64,000 bases of DNA from Salegentibacter holothuriorum (GCF_900168045.1 NZ_FUYY01000009.1:1-64000); one strand, 5' to 3'; positions 35,853 through 44,377 are shown, counted from the stretch's first letter. Notes: generated from the sequence alone by a model not told the origin. Translations and numbers: made by a program.

Positions 35853-36193
35853 AAATAGAAAACACCAAGGCTCAAATGCGTAAAGGTGTGCTGGAATACT
35901 GTATTCTTTCGGTATTAAAAGACGAAGATGCGTATGTAGCTGAAATTCTGGACACGCTTAAAGACGCCAAATTACTGGTGGTTGAGGGCACAATTTATCC
36001 GCTATTAACCAGGCTGAAAAATGCAGGATTACTCAGTTACCGCTGGGAAGAATCCAGCAGCGGACCACCAAGAAAATATTATGGTTTAACCGATACCGGA
36101 AAACTCTTTCTAAAGGAGCTTACCGGCACCTGGACAGAACTGCAAACCGCTGTTAACATTGTAACCACTCAAAAAAACAAGAATCATGAATAA
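35849..36193 (+). CDS. PadR-family transcriptional regulator
   Basis: 114 residues. Winged-helix start MRKGVLEYCILSVLKDEDAYVAEIL, then GTIYPLLTRLKNAGLLSYRW and SGPPRKYYGLTDTGKLFL. These match the PadR DNA-binding domain with the short C-terminal dimerisation helix. It overlaps DUF4870 by 4 bp and PspC by 8 bp, and probably autoregulates the operon; the inducing signal is unknown. Confidence 0.92.
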   Translation: MKIENTKAQMRKGVLEYCILSVLKDEDAYVAEILDTLKDAKLLVVEGTIYPLLTRLKNAGLLSYRWEESSSGPPRKYYGLTDTGKLFLKELTGTWTELQTAVNIVTTQKNKNHE

Positions 36194-37922
36194 GACAGTA
36201 AATATAAATCTTGCCGGTATATTCTTTCACATTGACGAAGATGCATATGCCAAACTGCAGCATTATTTAGATGCCATAAAACGTTCTTTTACCAATACAC
36301 AGGGAAAAGATGAAATTATAGCTGATATTGAAGCACGTATTGCTGAACTGTTCAATGAGAAGAAGAAAGAAGACCGACAGGTTATCGGCATAAAAGAAGT
36401 TGAAGAAGTAATCGCCATTATGGGGCAACCCGAAGATTATATGGTAGATGAAGAGATCTTTGAAGACGAACCGGTTGCTGCCAAAACCACAAAATCTTCA
36501 GGTAAACAGTTATTTAGAGATACCGAACATTCTTATGTAGGCGGTGTTTCTTCGGGACTGGGACATTATTTAGGCATCGACTTTATTTGGGTGCGTTTAC
36601 TCTGGATATTACTAACTATCTTTTCTAGTGGTGCTTTTATTCTTATTTACATTGCCCTTTGGATCTTTGTTCCGGAAGCTAAAAGCACGGCCGACAAATT
36701 GGCTATGCGTGGCGAGGAAGTAACAATTAGTAATATTGAAAAAAAAATTCGTGAGGGTTTTGATAATGTTACCGGGAAAGTAAAAGATGTAGATTACCAA
36801 AAATACGGCAATCAGGCCAAAAGCGGTGCGACCTCTGCCGCAACGGCAATTGGTGATGTAATTGCCTTTATTTTAAAGGTTTTTGTCAAACTAATAGGTA
36901 TTGTTCTAATAATACTGGCAGGTTCTGTATTAATTAGCCTGTTTGTAGGTTTGTTTACCGTAGGGACCTTTGGTATTATAGATGCTCCCTGGAGTAGTTA
37001 TGTAGAAATGGCGGTAAGTGGTGCCCCACTCTGGCTATTATGGCTATTGAGCTTTTTAATTGTAGGAATTCCGTTTTTCTTTCTTTTTGTTTTAGGATTA
37101 AAAATCCTGGTAGGCAAATTAAGATCTATAGGAACCCCTGCAAAATTGGTACTGCTGGGTCTTTGGATACTTGCTTTGGTTGGGGCTGCAATTATAGGAA
37201 TTCAGCAAGCCACTCACAGGGCTTTTGATGGGGAACAAGTTGTTACTGAAACTCTTCCTATCTCAGCAAACGATACTCTATACCTGGCTATGCAGGGAAA
37301 TTCTAATTACTCTTCCAGCATTTACAGAAGTTCAGAATTCAAAATAAAGTATGATGAAAACGATAAAAAAGTATTGTATAGTTCAGATGTTCGTCTCATT
37401 GTAAAAGCTACTAAAGATTCACTTGCAAAAGTGGAGGTAATAAAATCGGCAGAAGGCAAGGATTACAAAGAGGCAAAAGACCGTGCTGGGAATATTACCT
37501 ATAACACTAACTTTAGCGGAGGTGAGTTATTATTAGACGGTTTTTTCACTTCCCCGGCTCAATATAAGTTTCGGGATCAGGAAGTAAAGGTTACGCTCTA
37601 TCTTCCGGAAGGCACTACGTTTTTTGCAGATAATAATACCAGTAGTTTTCATAGAAACACTGATTATTGGGGAGATATCTTGATTTCTGGTGATGAAGAA
37701 AAATACTTAAAAATTACCGAAGATGAAGCTATATGTGAAGATTGTCCAATTGAAGAATGGGGTAATGAAAATGAAGACGAATGGGATGAGGACGGTGATT
37801 TTAACGCCAGAATCAATTCTGGTGAGGAAGAAGTAAACATTCAAATTAACAGTAGAGGGGTAACGGTAGATAAAAAGCCGGTTGATAGTAAAAGACAGAA
37901 TGATGAAAACAATGAATTATGA
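36186..37922 (+). CDS. PspC-domain multi-pass envelope-stress protein
   Basis: 578 residues. An N-terminal cytosolic helical region (about 1-90; KLQHYLDAIKRSF, DIEARIAELFNE, EVEEVIAIMG) precedes the PspC domain at about 112-170 (LFRDTEHSYVGGVSSGLGHY). Three or four further spans cover 215-345. The C-terminal 200 residues are extracytoplasmic beta-rich (KVTLYLPEGTTFFADNN), then strongly acidic. PspC in Proteobacteria regulates phage-shock response; here it is coupled to PadR. It overlaps a short ORF by ATGA at 37919. Confidence 0.9.
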   Translation: MNKTVNINLAGIFFHIDEDAYAKLQHYLDAIKRSFTNTQGKDEIIADIEARIAELFNEKKKEDRQVIGIKEVEEVIAIMGQPEDYMVDEEIFEDEPVAAKTTKSSGKQLFRDTEHSYVGGVSSGLGHYLGIDFIWVRLLWILLTIFSSGAFILIYIALWIFVPEAKSTADKLAMRGEEVTISNIEKKIREGFDNVTGKVKDVDYQKYGNQAKSGATSAATAIGDVIAFILKVFVKLIGIVLIILAGSVLISLFVGLFTVGTFGIIDAPWSSYVEMAVSGAPLWLLWLLSFLIVGIPFFFLFVLGLKILVGKLRSIGTPAKLVLLGLWILALVGAAIIGIQQATHRAFDGEQVVTETLPISANDTLYLAMQGNSNYSSSIYRSSEFKIKYDENDKKVLYSSDVRLIVKATKDSLAKVEVIKSAEGKDYKEAKDRAGNITYNTNFSGGELLLDGFFTSPAQYKFRDQEVKVTLYLPEGTTFFADNNTSSFHRNTDYWGDILISGDEEKYLKITEDEAICEDCPIEEWGNENEDEWDEDGDFNARINSGEEEVNIQINSRGVTVDKKPVDSKRQNDENNEL

Positions 37923-38062
37923 TCCAGTTAATCTTGCAAGTACTACTAGTGGTTTTCAATTTAGGAGAACCGGTAGTTAAAAATGATAAGATGGTTAAAG
38001 ATTATATAGAGTGTCATCAAATTTTAACCAGGAAATGTACTGTAGCTTTCTATGAATGCTAA
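37919..38062 (+). CDS. Uncalled 47-residue ORF behind PspC
   Basis: The ATG at 37919 overlaps the PspC stop (ATGA), and the ORF ends at TAA 38060-38062, ten bases before a strong terminator. Its N-terminus MIQLILQVLLVVFNLG is hydrophobic; the rest is polar, with four cysteine-free stretches broken by C32, C40 and C47 (EC, KC, YEC). It could be a small secreted or membrane peptide. No homologue is recalled; the overlap and placement are the only support. Confidence 0.5.
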   Translation: MIQLILQVLLVVFNLGEPVVKNDKMVKDYIECHQILTRKCTVAFYEC

Positions 38063-38071
38063 GCAAATCTT

Positions 38072-38097
38072 AAAAGCCTCCTTCGGGAGGCTTTTTT
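38072..38097 (+). terminator. Strong terminator with UUCG tetraloop
   Basis: AAAAGCCTCC (38072-38081), TTCG loop, GGAGGCTTTTTT (38086-38097). The perfect 10-bp stem, CUUCGG tetraloop and T run make it a canonical intrinsic terminator for the PspC operon. Confidence 0.92.
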
Positions 38098-38099
38098 AT

Positions 38100-38107
38100 T
38101 ATATTTG
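38100..38107 (+). promoter_or_regulatory. Candidate -7 box for the GIN lipoprotein
   Basis: TATATTTG matches TAnnTTTG directly after the terminator, 17 bases before the ATG at 38125. It indicates a separate transcript for the lipoprotein. No TTG is visible at the usual distance. Confidence 0.5.
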
Positions 38108-38124
38108 TCTTAAACATAATTATT

Positions 38125-38943
38125 ATGAAAAATTTACTATTAATATTTAGTACTATACTGCTAGTTGGCTGTGGAGCCAAAAAAATAACGGGAAGCGGAA
38201 ACGTTACTACTGAGAAAAACCGCCTAACAGACTTTAATAGCATAGAAATAGCAGGTGATTTTGATGTAAAGCTCAAGAATGGAAACACGGCAATGATAGA
38301 AATTGAAGCTGACGATAATCTACATAGCATTATTCGGGCCGAGGTTGTAGACCGCACTTTATTTATAAAACCATCAAAAGAAATAGGCCGCAGCAAATCT
38401 AAAGATATTACAATTACCTATCCTGAAAAGCTTCAGAAAATAACTATTTCGGGAAAAGTAGAATTAGAAGCTGAAGGAGAACTTTATAGTGAAGAACTTA
38501 AAATTACCAGTAAGGAAAATGCTGAACTTTATCTCACTATCACGGCTACAAAATTTGATCTTTTTAATGAAGATGATGCTAAAATAGAATTAAATCTTAC
38601 CGCAGAAAACGTGTATTTTCAACTAAATGGCTCTAGTGACATCAAGGCCCTGGTAAATGCCCCCATATTTAAAGTTGACACTTATGAAAAAGCTGATGCT
38701 AAAATTGAAGGAGAAGTAGATGATCTACAATTACGTGCAGAACATTCCAGTAAATTTGATGGTAAACGATTAACTGCTAAAACAGCTGTTGTTATAGCCG
38801 AAGGTAAATCTAAAAATGAAATAGAAGTTTTAGAGACTTTAACGCTCACTGCAAAAAACAGAAGTGAGATAGAATTATATGGTAATCCAAAGGTAGAATT
38901 GTTAGAATTTTCAGAAAAAGCTGTACTCTCTAAAAAAGATTAA
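38125..38943 (+). CDS. GIN-domain (DUF2807) lipoprotein
   Basis: 272 residues. The lipobox is LLVGC (C16). The mature protein follows the GIN pattern: ITGSGNVTTEKNRLTDFNSI, IAGDFDVKLKNG, and a repeated beta-solenoid of short strands (KITISGKVELEAEGEL, LTLTAKNRSEIELYGNP). GIN-domain proteins are common secreted or lipid-anchored proteins in Bacteroidetes with a putative adhesive or binding role. A second GIN gene lies at 49503. It is followed by a tiny charged lipoprotein at 38987. Confidence 0.87.
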   Translation: MKNLLLIFSTILLVGCGAKKITGSGNVTTEKNRLTDFNSIEIAGDFDVKLKNGNTAMIEIEADDNLHSIIRAEVVDRTLFIKPSKEIGRSKSKDITITYPEKLQKITISGKVELEAEGELYSEELKITSKENAELYLTITATKFDLFNEDDAKIELNLTAENVYFQLNGSSDIKALVNAPIFKVDTYEKADAKIEGEVDDLQLRAEHSSKFDGKRLTAKTAVVIAEGKSKNEIEVLETLTLTAKNRSEIELYGNPKVELLEFSEKAVLSKKD

Positions 38944-38986
38944 GCTTTTTAGATTACATTTAACTAAACTACTAAAACAACTAACT

Positions 38987-39226
38987 ATGAAAATTGCTTT
39001 AAAACCTATTTTATTACTATTGGCCCTAAGCTTAACTTTTGTATCCTGTAGAGAACAGGAAGAAGAAAAGTCTGAAATAGAACAACTGGCAGAGGAAGAA
39101 GACGCGAAGGTTAAAGTAAAGGATGACAAGATAAAAGTAAAGACCGACGACAAAAAGATCAAGATCAAGGAAGATGATGGTGAGATAAAGAAAAAAGTGA
39201 AAATTGATAATGACGATAACCAGTAA
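38987..39226 (+). CDS. Tiny highly charged lipoprotein
   Basis: 79 residues. A signal segment ends in FVSC (lipobox), then the rest is almost entirely Lys, Asp and Glu (EQEEEKSEIEQLAEEEDAKV, then KVKDDKIKVKTDDKKIKI). The KI/KV-DD alternation suggests a repetitive beta or disordered extracytoplasmic tail. No known family is recognised. It follows the GIN lipoprotein by 43 bp and is probably cotranscribed. Confidence 0.72.
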   Translation: MKIALKPILLLLALSLTFVSCREQEEEKSEIEQLAEEEDAKVKVKDDKIKVKTDDKKIKIKEDDGEIKKKVKIDNDDNQ

Positions 39227-39271
39227 ATTAACTCGTCTCAAGCAAACGAGACATTAAAAGGATTTTTTTGG

Positions 39272-39312
39272 TTTCGAGGCAAGGCTCGGAGCATTAAATC
39301 TCGATTAGCGAG
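39272..39312. repeat. Class C dispersed element
   Basis: TTTCGAGGCAAGGCTCGGAG is followed by CATTAAATCTCGATTAGCGAG. It matches the element at 17208 in its first half and those at 23411 and 55378 in its second half. It lies in the spacer between the charged lipoprotein and the esterase. Confidence 0.55.
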
Positions 39313-39332
39313 TCAAATCTAAAAAATATTTT

Positions 39333-39359
39333 AAAAGTCCCATTTTCTGGGGCTTTTTT
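39333..39359 (+). terminator. Terminator after the charged lipoprotein
   Basis: AAAAGTCCCA (39333-39342) pairs with TGGGGCTTTT (39348-39357; one G-U pair) with a TTTTC loop and a T run. Confidence 0.75.
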
Positions 39360-39394
39360 ATTGGTATTTAGTATCTTAATTTAAAATTATTAAA

Positions 39395-40012
39395 ATGCAT
39401 AAAAAAGAAATATATACCGCTGGCAAAGAACTTCGAGAAGCAGAAAAAGTTTTGATCCTGATTCACGGTCGTGGCGGCATCGCAAAAGAGTTCCTTTTAC
39501 TTGCTAATAGCCTAAACACACCAGAATTTGCCATTTTAGCGCCACAGGCTACAGACTTCACCTGGTATCCCAATTCATTTTTAGCCCCTGCTGCACAAAA
39601 TGAGCCCGCCTACTCTTCAGCTTTAAAAGTACTGGAAGAACTTATAGATGATATAAAGGAAACAGGTATTGCATCAGAAAATATTTATTTTGCCGGGTTT
39701 TCCCAGGGCGCGTGTTTAAGCCTTGAATTTGTAACCCGAAATGCACAAAGATTTGGTGGTGTAGCCGCATTTACCGGCGGACTTATAGGAGATAAAATTA
39801 ATACAGAAAATTATACAGGCGATTTTAACGGAACGCCAATTTTTATAGGCAGCGGAGATCCAGACGCTCATGTTCCAGTAGAACGTGTTAAAGAATCTGC
39901 CGAAATTCTGCGAGATATGAACGCTAAGGTTGAAATTGAGATCTATAAAAATAGACCGCATACCATTTCAGAAGACGAACTAAGACTCGCTAATCAATTT
40001 GTATTTAATTAA
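39395..40012 (+). CDS. YpfH-like phospholipase/carboxylesterase (alpha/beta hydrolase)
   Basis: 205 residues. The oxyanion segment ILIHGRGGIAKEFLLLA, nucleophile GFSQGACLSLE, acidic motif GSGDPDAHVPVERV and C-terminal PHTISEDEL histidine are in the order Ser-Asp-His. It matches small esterases of the phospholipase/carboxylesterase group. No signal peptide, so cytoplasmic. It is followed 15 bp later by a pirin gene. Confidence 0.9.
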   Translation: MHKKEIYTAGKELREAEKVLILIHGRGGIAKEFLLLANSLNTPEFAILAPQATDFTWYPNSFLAPAAQNEPAYSSALKVLEELIDDIKETGIASENIYFAGFSQGACLSLEFVTRNAQRFGGVAAFTGGLIGDKINTENYTGDFNGTPIFIGSGDPDAHVPVERVKESAEILRDMNAKVEIEIYKNRPHTISEDELRLANQFVFN

Positions 40013-40027
40013 ACCTGCAATTAGATT

Positions 40028-40882
40028 ATGAGAAGTATAAAAAAAGTGCATGAGGCGGTAAGCTCTCCTATTGCAGACCTTATAACCTATCGCGCCCTAC
40101 CCACAAATTCTATAGATCACATAGACCCGTTCTTATTTTTAAACCACCACGGTTACCAGGAATATCCTAAAAATAATAACGGACTACCTTTTGGGCCACA
40201 CCCCCATCGAGGATTTGAAACAGTTACATTTATTCTTAAAGGTGATCTTACTCATAAAGACAGCACTGGTTGGGAAAGTGTTATTAAAGCCGGGGGCGTT
40301 CAGTGGATGACTGCCGGAAAAGGACTAATTCACGCTGAAATTTCTTCGGATGAATTTAAAAGAGATGGTGGCGAATTGGAACTTCTTCAGCTTTGGGTAA
40401 ATCTCCCCGCTAAGCAGAAAATGACCGAACCTAATTATAAAGGTCTCCAGGAAAAAGATATTCCGCAGCTAAGTTTAGATAATGATAAAGTACAATTAGC
40501 GGCAATTTCGGGAGAATGGGAAAATACAAAGGGTGCTTTTACACCTTTAAATGACATTCAAATGGCTACCTTGTATTTTTCTGAAGGCGGTAAATATTCA
40601 GTAGATATTACTTCAGAAAGAAATATTTTCTTTTATGTAGTTAAAGGAAATTTGCAGGTAAATGGTAAGGAAGCCAAAATGCACAACCTGGTAGAGTTTG
40701 AAAATGACAGAGAAAAACTAGAAATTGAAGCTTTAGAAGAAAGTATTTTACTGCTGGGGCATGCATTACCATTTAATGAATCTATTGTAGCCCAGGGACC
40801 TTTTATAATGAATTCTCAACAAGAAATCCAACAGGCTTTTCAGGATTATCAAAATGGAGAATTTGGAGATTGGAATGGATAA
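40028..40882 (+). CDS. Pirin-family protein
   Basis: 284 residues. The cupin motif reads FGPHPHRGFETVTFILKGDL with iron-binding His residues, followed by WMTAGKGLIHAEISSDEF, then LLQLWVNLPAKQKM. Bacterial pirins act as quercetinases or regulators of pyruvate metabolism; the exact role here is unknown. Cotranscribed with the esterase (15 bp spacing). Confidence 0.93.
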   Translation: MRSIKKVHEAVSSPIADLITYRALPTNSIDHIDPFLFLNHHGYQEYPKNNNGLPFGPHPHRGFETVTFILKGDLTHKDSTGWESVIKAGGVQWMTAGKGLIHAEISSDEFKRDGGELELLQLWVNLPAKQKMTEPNYKGLQEKDIPQLSLDNDKVQLAAISGEWENTKGAFTPLNDIQMATLYFSEGGKYSVDITSERNIFFYVVKGNLQVNGKEAKMHNLVEFENDREKLEIEALEESILLLGHALPFNESIVAQGPFIMNSQQEIQQAFQDYQNGEFGDWNG

Positions 40883-40889
40883 TTTGTAT

Positions 40890-41438
40890 CTAGGAATTTT
40901 TATTACCTGGATAATCTTCAAGTATTCTTAAACCAAAAGCCTTCACTTTTTTCCAATTTGTAAATTCTATTGGATTTTCAGATTTTGTTGGGCCATCGGT
41001 TAATTTCATAATGAGTTTAATCATTAAGCTATCAAAAAGCGAGTAAGATTTATAGTCTAATTTACCGGCAAAAACACCCACAAAATCAGGTTTCCAATTA
41101 GTTTTTTGCAAAAATTTTATTAGATATGGGTTTGTATCAGGGGAGTTTTTATCTTCTTTCCTGGCCACAAGATTAACAGAGAAAAATGCAGTTCTCATTT
41201 CATTTAAGTGTTCCTTATTATTCTGTACAAATTCAGAAATCTTCTTATTATGTTTTCCATACCGAATACTAGCCCCAATAATCAATGTGTGAAATTCAGA
41301 TAAATCGCCCTGAAAAGAATCAATGGAGCAAAGTTCTGTTTGTATTTGTTCCTCATTAAAGAAAGTACTTAATTCTTTGCAAATCTTAAGGGTTTGGCCA
41401 TCTACAGAAGAATAAATTATTCCAATTTTTCGCTTCAT
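40890..41438 (-). CDS. Flavodoxin-domain protein (HemG-like)
   Basis: 182 residues. N-terminal FMN-binding loop IIYSSVDGQTLKICKEL, LIIGASIRYGKHNKKI and TAFFSVNLVARKEDK resemble the menaquinone-dependent protoporphyrinogen oxidase HemG and related flavodoxins. It is alone, convergent to the pirin gene (7 bp apart). Whether it truly acts in haem synthesis or as a general flavodoxin is not resolved. Confidence 0.83.
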   Translation of the reverse strand: MKRKIGIIYSSVDGQTLKICKELSTFFNEEQIQTELCSIDSFQGDLSEFHTLIIGASIRYGKHNKKISEFVQNNKEHLNEMRTAFFSVNLVARKEDKNSPDTNPYLIKFLQKTNWKPDFVGVFAGKLDYKSYSLFDSLMIKLIMKLTDGPTKSENPIEFTNWKKVKAFGLRILEDYPGNKNS

Positions 41439-41507
41439 AAGGTATACTGAGCTTTTGATAGATTCATATTAAAACCAACAAAATTCCACAATACATAATT
41501 AAACAAA

Positions 41508-41539
41508 AAAACCTCCTTAGCATGAACTAAGGAGGTTTT
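41508..41539 (-). terminator. Terminator of rpsA
   Basis: AAAACCTCCTTAG (41508-41520) pairs perfectly with CTAAGGAGGTTTT (41527-41539) around a 6-base loop; on the minus strand a T run follows. Confidence 0.9.
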
Positions 41540-41581
41540 ATTTATGATAAATTATGGATTCACGTCTTCACGGGAATAAAA

Positions 41582-43432
41582 TTACTTTCCTTCCATTTTA
41601 TCTTTTAAGGCCTGAAGATCGGCATTAACATCACCAATAGTGGTTTTGTCGTTGTTTTGCGAAGCAGCTTTTTTAGCGGCTTGCTTAACGATTTGCTGTT
41701 CTTCTTCCTTGTGAATAGCCATATGTGAAGCTACCACTCTCTTAAATTCTTTATTGAATTCAATGATCTGGAATTCTGCAGATTCACCTTTAGTTAATTT
41801 GTTACCGTCTTCTTTTTCAAGGTGTCTGGTTGGAACAAATGCAGTGATATCTTCATTAAAGTCTATAGTAGCACCTTTATCTACGATCTCTGCAATCTCT
41901 GCGGTGTGTTTAGTACCAACAGCGAATTCAGTTTCGTATTTATCCCAAGGGTTATCTTCAACCTGCTTGTGACCAAGGCTTAACTTACGACCATCTACGT
42001 CTAATTCAAGAACTACAACCTCAAGCTCATCACCTACATTAGTAAATTCTGATGGGTGCTTGATTTTCTTAGTCCAGGAAAGATCAGAGATATAGATTAA
42101 TCCGTCAATTCCTTCTTCTAATTCTACGAATACACCAAAGTTGGTGAAGTTACGTACAATCCCTTTGTGTTTAGAACCAACAGGATATTTAGTGGTAATA
42201 TCTGTCCATGGGTCTGGAGTTAATTGCTTAATTCCAAGAGACATTTTACGGTCTTCACGATCTAAAGTTAAGATTTGAGCTTCAACCTCATCTCCAACAT
42301 TTACGAAATCCTGAGCTGAACGCAAGTGCGTGCTCCAAGACATTTCAGAAACGTGGATAAGACCTTCAACACCATCGGCAACTTCAATAAATGCACCGTA
42401 ATCTGCGATTACAACTACTTTACCTTTTACCTTGTCTCCAACCTTAAGATTTTCGTCAAGAGCTTCCCATGGGTGTTTGCTTAATTGCTTAAGACCTAAT
42501 TGGATTCTTGTTTTAGCTTCATCAAAGTCAAGAATTACCACGTTTAGTTTTTGATCAAGTTCAACGATCTCATTTGGATGGTTGATACGAGACCAGCTAA
42601 GGTCGGTAATATGAACAAGTCCGTCAACTCCTCCAAGGTCAACAAATACTCCGTAAGAAGTGATGTTTTTAACAGTACCTTCAAGTACCTGACCTTTTTC
42701 AAGCTGACCGATAATTTCTTTCTTCTGTTCTTCGATATCGGCTTCAATAAGCGCTTTGTGAGAAACCACAACGTTTTTAAATTCGTGGTTGATTTTCACA
42801 ACTTTGAATTCCATTGTTTTTCCTACGTAAGCATCGTAATCACGGATAGGCTTCACGTCTATTTGAGAACCTGGCAAGAATGCCTCAATTCCAAATACAT
42901 CTACGATCATACCACCTTTAGTTCTGCACTTAACAAAACCGTTTACGATAAGACTTTCGTCATGAGCTTTGTTCACACGATCCCAAGCCTGAATTACACG
43001 AGCTTTACGGTGAGAAAGAATTAATTGTCCTGTTGAATCTTCACGAATATCTATCAAAACCTCAACGTCGTCACCAACTTTAAGATCTGGATTGTAACGA
43101 AATTCGTTAAGGGAAATAACGCCTTCACTTTTTGCATTAATGTCTATAATTGCATCACGATCTGTAATATTAATTACTTTTCCTGTTACAACTTCGTCAT
43201 TTAAAGTGTCTACGAAATTTTCTGCAACTAATTTCTCAAATTCTTCTAACTTTTCATCATCAATAGGGTCTATTCCCTCTTCATAATTGTGCCAGTTGAA
43301 TTCTTCAAGAAATTTCTCAGGGTTTTCCTGTTGCTCAGAAGGAGCAGGTTGCGATGTAGTAGCCATTCCAGCTACCGGTTGAACTTCAAGATTTTCGTCC
43401 TGAACGTCCTGTTGTTTGTTGTCTTCAGCCAT
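41582..43432 (-). CDS. rpsA: 30S ribosomal protein S1
   Basis: 616 residues. An acidic N-terminal extension (about 1-70) precedes about six S1 domains; good examples are VLEGTVKNITSYGVFVDLGG and VKGKVVVIADYGAFIEVADG, which carry the VDGLVHITDLSW and VEGLIHVSEMSW motifs. It is the usual Bacteroidetes length, longer than in E. coli at the N-terminus. It binds mRNA at the ribosome, which matters in a group with weak Shine-Dalgarno use. It is downstream of cmk on the same strand with about 180 bp between them. Confidence 0.96.
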   Translation of the reverse strand: MAEDNKQQDVQDENLEVQPVAGMATTSQPAPSEQQENPEKFLEEFNWHNYEEGIDPIDDEKLEEFEKLVAENFVDTLNDEVVTGKVINITDRDAIIDINAKSEGVISLNEFRYNPDLKVGDDVEVLIDIREDSTGQLILSHRKARVIQAWDRVNKAHDESLIVNGFVKCRTKGGMIVDVFGIEAFLPGSQIDVKPIRDYDAYVGKTMEFKVVKINHEFKNVVVSHKALIEADIEEQKKEIIGQLEKGQVLEGTVKNITSYGVFVDLGGVDGLVHITDLSWSRINHPNEIVELDQKLNVVILDFDEAKTRIQLGLKQLSKHPWEALDENLKVGDKVKGKVVVIADYGAFIEVADGVEGLIHVSEMSWSTHLRSAQDFVNVGDEVEAQILTLDREDRKMSLGIKQLTPDPWTDITTKYPVGSKHKGIVRNFTNFGVFVELEEGIDGLIYISDLSWTKKIKHPSEFTNVGDELEVVVLELDVDGRKLSLGHKQVEDNPWDKYETEFAVGTKHTAEIAEIVDKGATIDFNEDITAFVPTRHLEKEDGNKLTKGESAEFQIIEFNKEFKRVVASHMAIHKEEEQQIVKQAAKKAASQNNDKTTIGDVNADLQALKDKMEGK

Positions 43433-43553
43433 TGCTGATAAAAAATTTGTATCCTGTATTCTTCGGAAAAATTAAGCAAATAAAACACAGAAGTCGTTAT
43501 GTTTTTGATTTTCAACCCCTTTTAATTTTCCGATTCTTCGCTAAAAAGGGCTG

Positions 43554-43583
43554 CAAAAATACAACTTATTTTTCTTTTCTCAA
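43554..43583 (-). promoter_or_regulatory. rpsA promoter
   Basis: On the minus strand, TTG (43583-43581) is followed after 19 bases by TATTTTTG (43561-43554), an excellent match to TTG-N19-TAnnTTTG. It places the transcript start roughly 115 bases upstream of the rpsA ATG, giving a long leader that could be regulated by S1 itself. Confidence 0.7.
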
Positions 43584-43610
43584 ACCCTAATGAGTTTAAA
43601 AACAGAATGC

Positions 43611-44303
43611 TTATTCTTGAGTTTTCTCCCTGGCCAGTTTTAATACTTTTTCAAATTGTTCTTCCAAATTCATATCTGAATTATCAATCTCTACAGCATC
43701 TTCGGCTTTTACCAATGGAGAGTCGTCGCGAGTGGTATCCAGGTAATCGCGTTCTTTAACGTTTGCCAGCACATCTTCATATTTAATATCATCAACACGA
43801 TCCTTTAATTCGTTGTATCTACGCTCTGCACGCTTTTCAGTAGAAGCTGTCATGAATAATTTAAGATCGGCATCAGGAAAAACCACGGTTCCAATATCAC
43901 GACCATCCATCACTACTGCTTTATTTTTACCAATTTCCTGCTGGATTTTAACTAGCATCTTTCTAACATCTGGCACAGCAGCAACTTTGCTCACCTGCTG
44001 TGAAACCTCCATCAACCTGATTTCCTTTTCAACATTTTCTTTATTTAAATGCACTTCACCATAACCTACCTCTTTATTAAATACAAAACTGATATTAATA
44101 AACGGTAAATGTCTTAAGATGGCTTCTTTATCAAAATGGGTGTCACTAACCAGCATTTTACGCATTAAGTACAAAGTCACTGCACGGTACATCGCACCCG
44201 TATCTACATAAACATATCCCAGCTCTGCTGCAAGCTGCTTAGCCACGGTGCTTTTTCCGGTTGAAGAATATCCATCTATGGCAATGGTTATTTTTTTACT
44301 CAT
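43611..44303 (-). CDS. cmk: Cytidylate kinase
   Basis: 230 residues. P-loop IAIDGYSSTGKSTVAKQLA, VDTGAMYRAVTLYLM, and DGRDIGTVVFPDADLKLFMTA are all typical. It phosphorylates CMP and dCMP. It precedes rpsA, the order seen in many bacteria, though rpsA has its own promoter here. Confidence 0.95.
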   Translation of the reverse strand: MSKKITIAIDGYSSTGKSTVAKQLAAELGYVYVDTGAMYRAVTLYLMRKMLVSDTHFDKEAILRHLPFINISFVFNKEVGYGEVHLNKENVEKEIRLMEVSQQVSKVAAVPDVRKMLVKIQQEIGKNKAVVMDGRDIGTVVFPDADLKLFMTASTEKRAERRYNELKDRVDDIKYEDVLANVKERDYLDTTRDDSPLVKAEDAVEIDNSDMNLEEQFEKVLKLAREKTQE

Positions 44304-44325
44304 AATTTATTTTCTGTGTGGATGG

Positions 44326-44333
44326 CAAAATTA
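44326..44333 (-). promoter_or_regulatory. Candidate cmk -7 box
   Basis: The minus-strand octamer TAATTTTG matches TAnnTTTG, 22 bases upstream of the cmk ATG. No strong TTG element is found. Confidence 0.4.
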
Positions 44334-44377
44334 GGCAAAGCTTTACTTTCCCTGAAACTTTCGCTGTAAATTAAAAA

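Noticed and set aside
42551-43024. 157-residue plus-strand ORF
   Set aside because: Lies wholly antisense to rpsA, which has strong S1-domain evidence; its translation is Phe- and Asn-rich with no domain, so it is a shadow frame.
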